From NCBI RefSeq assembly GCF_040807025.1, contig NC_090964.1:11060214-11124213 (forward strand): a DNA stretch of 64,000 nucleotides, written 5' to 3'. The position numbers were made by a program, and so were the translations under genes. Below the pieces are notes generated by a model. It worked only from the letters and a program-made list of their open reading frames with translations, did not search any database and was not told the origin of the DNA. Positions within the stretch are counted from its first letter, which is position 1. Every line of letters begins with the position of its first letter. The stretch comes from Struthio camelus (taxonomy: Eukaryota; Chordata; Aves; Struthioniformes; Struthionidae). Shown piece after piece: positions 60,701-64,000 of this stretch.

Positions 60701-63700
60701 CGCAATTCTGAATCTGTGGATATGAGGCTTAGGTCACTCAGACAAAGTGAGTGGCTTGTATCCTGTAAAGAAGAAAAAGAAACGAAGTTAAATATTTAAA
60801 AAGAAAAAAAAAAATCAATGGCAGAACTAGTTCAAACTAATTTTTAGAAGAAATATTGCTGTCCCTACAGCATAAGCAGAGCTATTCTGTCTAAACAGAT
60901 TTTTTTTTTTAACCTATATGGGATACAAGTCTCAATTCTAAAATCAAAGGAACGATATTACCCAACAAAGGATATTTATTAGCTATTAAGATTTCTTAAC
61001 ATTTATCTCATGTTACTTGCAAAAATATTAAGTGACCTAGAATTTTAAATTACTATATGAGCAAATGAGCCTGTAGAAAACAAAATTACAAAGCCTCAGC
61101 AGTTAGTTTATTTTATTTCACATGTATCTTATATAATGTTGACCAAAGCATAAGCACCTGTAGGGAATAATATAATAATCTATACAATTGCCTACATATC
61201 TGTGCAAGTACATTCCACACTCATCAGAGCAGCAGTAGCCCAAACATTAATTTTAACGTGATTAAAATTAGTAAACCAATTTAGGTAACCATTTCTAAGT
61301 AAGACTAATCAAATGCCATGCTAGAAGTTGAATTTCAGAAGAACTGATCCCACTACTTCTAATCAGACTGAACACAGCATGTGAGAATAAACCCTACACC
61401 GCCATCTTCAATCTCAGTAATTTCAGATTTGAAATTGAATTTCTGGCTCCAGAAAGAGAGGCACCCATGGGTTTCTCCATAGCAGATGGACACCAAAGAG
61501 TTGCGAGTCCCTTTGAAAATCTCAGCCTGAAATGTTATACCTTTAGACACAATTACAAACCAAATAATTTCTTCCCTAAAGTACGGTTTTATCTTCATCT
61601 GAAATAGAAGCATTAGGAAGAAGAGCTACTAACCTCAGATACATTGTTATTGGGAAGTGCATTATAGGAATGTCCTTTCTCATGACCTTTCATGTGACTC
61701 TTGAGACTATACTGTGTACTAAAAGTCTTCTCACAGCCATTACTGGGACAGAAGAAGGGTTTCTCCCCTACACACAGCACAAAACACACAAAACAGACTT
61801 AGTAACTTTACATGAGACATTATACTCTTAAAACACACAGGACAGTGATGATATTTTATACAAATAAGAACTGCTTTTTTCCCCACATACTTTTCTGTAG
61901 TAACCAGAGTTGTAAAACCTTAACACAGTTAAGTATGTTCTAACTCTTCTCGCACTATAGAATATAGTTTGATAAGGAAAAAGCACTTTGCTTTCTATAT
62001 AGATGTCAACTATGCTATAGATGGCTACTTACAGCCAAGTTAGCAGCAACAACAGGTCCTTAACCTGCCATCACAATGACCCTGTGCAAAAGACTGGGTC
62101 CCATCTTATAAACACTCTTTATGGTATTCTGAAAAATAGTATTTGCTGTCTGACAAGTTGGAACCTGCCTGAATGTTTTTTTGAGTCATTTTAAGGCCAC
62201 TTCATGCATTCAGCACTCTTGGAAAGCCTTACAAATAAAAAGCTTCCACTTTATCAAGTGAGATGACAGGAGGACACAACATTTAAGTTTTATGTATCAT
62301 TACTGATACGTTTATGAAACGTGCTGATGAAATTCAAGATCTGGAAGTGCCTTTTCTCTGTGGTTCACAGATTCTTGTTTCTCAGCTGAAACATGAGCTG
62401 AATTTTTGATCCTCCATCCATTTTTGTATGTTATCAGTTTGTTTGATACAGCTCCTAGAGGGGGGGTCAGGATATATTCCCAGGAACATCGAGGAAAGAA
62501 ATGTTTTACAGCTGACTTATTGACTTGCATCTTTTTTTCTATTTGAGTAGCCATACTTAACAGTTCTGAACATATTACATCACTTACAGATCAAAAGCAA
62601 TGGTGCTAAAACCTCTATACAGAGGTTTTGTTTTTGTTTTTTTACTATTAACTACATCCAAATAAAAAAAACGCAAGCCTGTCTGATAGGTAAAATACAT
62701 CTTAAAATGTCCTTGCTAAGTTATTTGATATGCAAGTGCACATACATATTAGGATTCTGAAAGTTAGTCTAAACTGAAAAGGCTCAATGAAAGAAAAAAT
62801 TCCTTGGGACTTACCAGTATGTGTCCTAACATGTGTTTTAAGGTGGTGGCTTGCAGCAAAAGCCTTTCCACAGCCGTCATGCTCACACCTGAATGAGGCA
62901 TCAGAGAAGGGTCAGCATCAAACTTCTTTGATGCATTAGTTACAATCCTACATCATGCTTTCCAAATAGTCACAGGACTAGGAAAGGCAGGCCTAGTGTT
63001 AGGCTCTGTTAGTAATCTGATATCTCCCAACAGCTGCTACACATGCTACACAGACTACAGCAGGGCTCTAAACATGCCTTTAACATTTAAGCATGAAGAA
63101 GTCATTGCTGTGGGAGGACGGAGGAGGCTTTTTCATGGATTAAACATTCCATCGTGCCAGGGAAGAAGCAGTATATTTTACAAACATGCCCATCATGGGA
63201 CATATTATGTTTAAAAGATATTCTAGTTTGACTATTCTGGGCATTTGAAGACAGCCATTTCACCCACTTTTACAGGCAACAGAGAGCTCTAGAACACGCA
63301 TGTGCCAGTGCTCGCCTCTTTTTTTTTTTTTTTTTTCTCCCAGTGAGAATTACTTTTCATTAAGGACAGTAAAGATCGTCTTTTGGTACAGGTGTTCTGT
63401 TACAGAAGTCCCACAGAAGTAAAAAATGCCATCCAACAACTTACCGAAATGGCTTTTCTCCTGTGTGTGTTCGAATGTGCTTCCTCAAGTCACTGTGCGT
63501 TGTGAAGTACTTACTGCAGCCTTCTGATTCACAGTTAAATGTTTTCCCTGTGTGAAGCCTCTGATGTGCTTTCAATCTAAAAAGCATTCCAAAAAAATCC
63601 TTCTTACCGCTTTTATCAAAAGATAGCCCCCACCTGAGACAAGAAAGCCATTCATTCAAATGTGCAGGACAGGAACAAAGGCTTAATACACTCTGAATAC

Positions 63701-64000
63701 AAGGTAACTTGCTTATGAAGCTAATTGATATCACTTCCAAAGTCCTCATACAAACACATCTAAAAATTCCTTGTTTGCCCACCATCTTTGATACTATCAT
63801 AACATAAATAGCTAACTATGTCATTACAGGTTCTGTCACTCTCTTTTGGTAGAGCTTTTCTGCATATTCTGAAGTTTATGCTCATGTCTGTGCCTAGAAG
63901 CATAACAACTGTATTCAGATGCAAATAAAAAGTAGATGCAACTTGCAAAATAGCAACGGCCACATCACACAGGGAAGACACCAAGACAATTCCTACCTGT
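54788..64000 (-). CDS. MTF1: MTF1, metal-responsive transcription factor 1 (partial, 3' nine exons)
   Basis: Exons in transcript order are 64,000-63,997 (edge), 63,576-63,445, 62,888-62,815, 61,767-61,634, 60,762-60,685, 58,856-58,754, 58,231-57,675, 56,722-56,656 and 55,161-54,788. All joins keep frame, giving 506 residues to the stop (full human protein 753). The sequence begins in the tail of zinc finger 3 (LKAHQRLH), followed by C2H2 fingers 4 (CESEGC), 5 (CEHDGC) and 6 (CPSNGC). A Ser/acidic region, a long Pro/Ser/Thr-rich activation region, the cysteine cluster CQCQCAC needed for metal-induced activation, and the ending SLNSSFSK-like tail NSSFSK follow. MTF1 binds metal-response elements and activates metallothionein, zinc exporter and stress genes when zinc or cadmium rises. 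Fingers 1-2 and the N-terminus lie beyond the window. The protein matches human MTF1 throughout; no damage was seen. Confidence 0.96.
55162..63996 (-). other. MTF1: MTF1 introns
   Basis: Introns range from about 0.45 to 2.1 kb and are AT-rich. They contain simple tracts: a GA-rich microsatellite at about 56,588-56,632, and T/A runs at about 56,373, 60,434, 60,900 and 63,320. No nested gene or recognisable transposon was found in them. Confidence 0.5.

Noticed and set aside
63441-63800. A frame extending MTF1 finger 4 upstream of 63,576
   Set aside because: It reads through an intron. The exon begins at a clear TTTTTAG acceptor, and the previous exon ends at the window edge with ACAG/GTAGGA.
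1-64000. CR1 LINEs, endogenous retroviruses, other virus-like elements and CRISPR arrays
   Set aside because: No CR1 3' end, LTR pair, viral protein frame or CRISPR-type spaced repeat was seen. By-eye reading may miss short, old fragments.

Overview
The window looks like a vertebrate nuclear chromosome segment, most likely from a bird or close archosaur relative. The right-hand third carries four genes in the order and orientation of human 1p34.3: MANEAL (+), YRDC (-), C1orf122 (+) and MTF1 (-, partial). Compact introns, GC-rich CpG-island promoters and very few recognisable interspersed repeats fit an avian microchromosome. A crocodilian or turtle is not excluded. I saw no CR1 element, endogenous retrovirus or other virus-like element.

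Layout. Positions 1 to about 38,900 hold no coding exon I can recognise. The stretch begins with a CpG island (1-1250) and then alternates GC/CpG-rich patches with AT-rich blocks full of TAAT/ATTA-type words, which resemble conserved non-coding regulatory DNA. Several palindromes lie in or beside these blocks. In human the neighbour on this side is EPHA10, on the minus strand; no Eph receptor exon was found. At 38,990-39,270 there is a 37-bp tandem repeat just upstream of the MANEAL CpG island. MANEAL (39,511-42,754) has four coding exons, and its first intron carries a nested GC-rich minisatellite.

YRDC (47,544 down to 44,615) and C1orf122 (47,701-48,040) are divergent, with start codons 156 bp apart across a shared promoter of ETS and GC-box motifs. 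MTF1 occupies 54,788-64,000 on the minus strand as nine coding exons (finger 3 tail to the stop). Its upstream exons lie beyond the right edge. A long, probably 3'-UTR, tract of about 6 kb separates its stop from C1orf122 and contains a MIR-type SINE fossil.

The genes are not a pathway. MANEAL is a Golgi GH99 endomannosidase-like enzyme, YRDC makes threonylcarbamoyl-AMP for tRNA t6A, C1orf122 is a small protein of unknown function, and MTF1 is the zinc-sensing activator of metallothionein genes. The most unusual feature is in YRDC. Its first coding block contains a 342-nt G-rich tract with good GT-AG borders that is also an open, in-frame multiple of three, so it can be read either as an intron or as a Gly/Pro/Arg-rich coding insertion.
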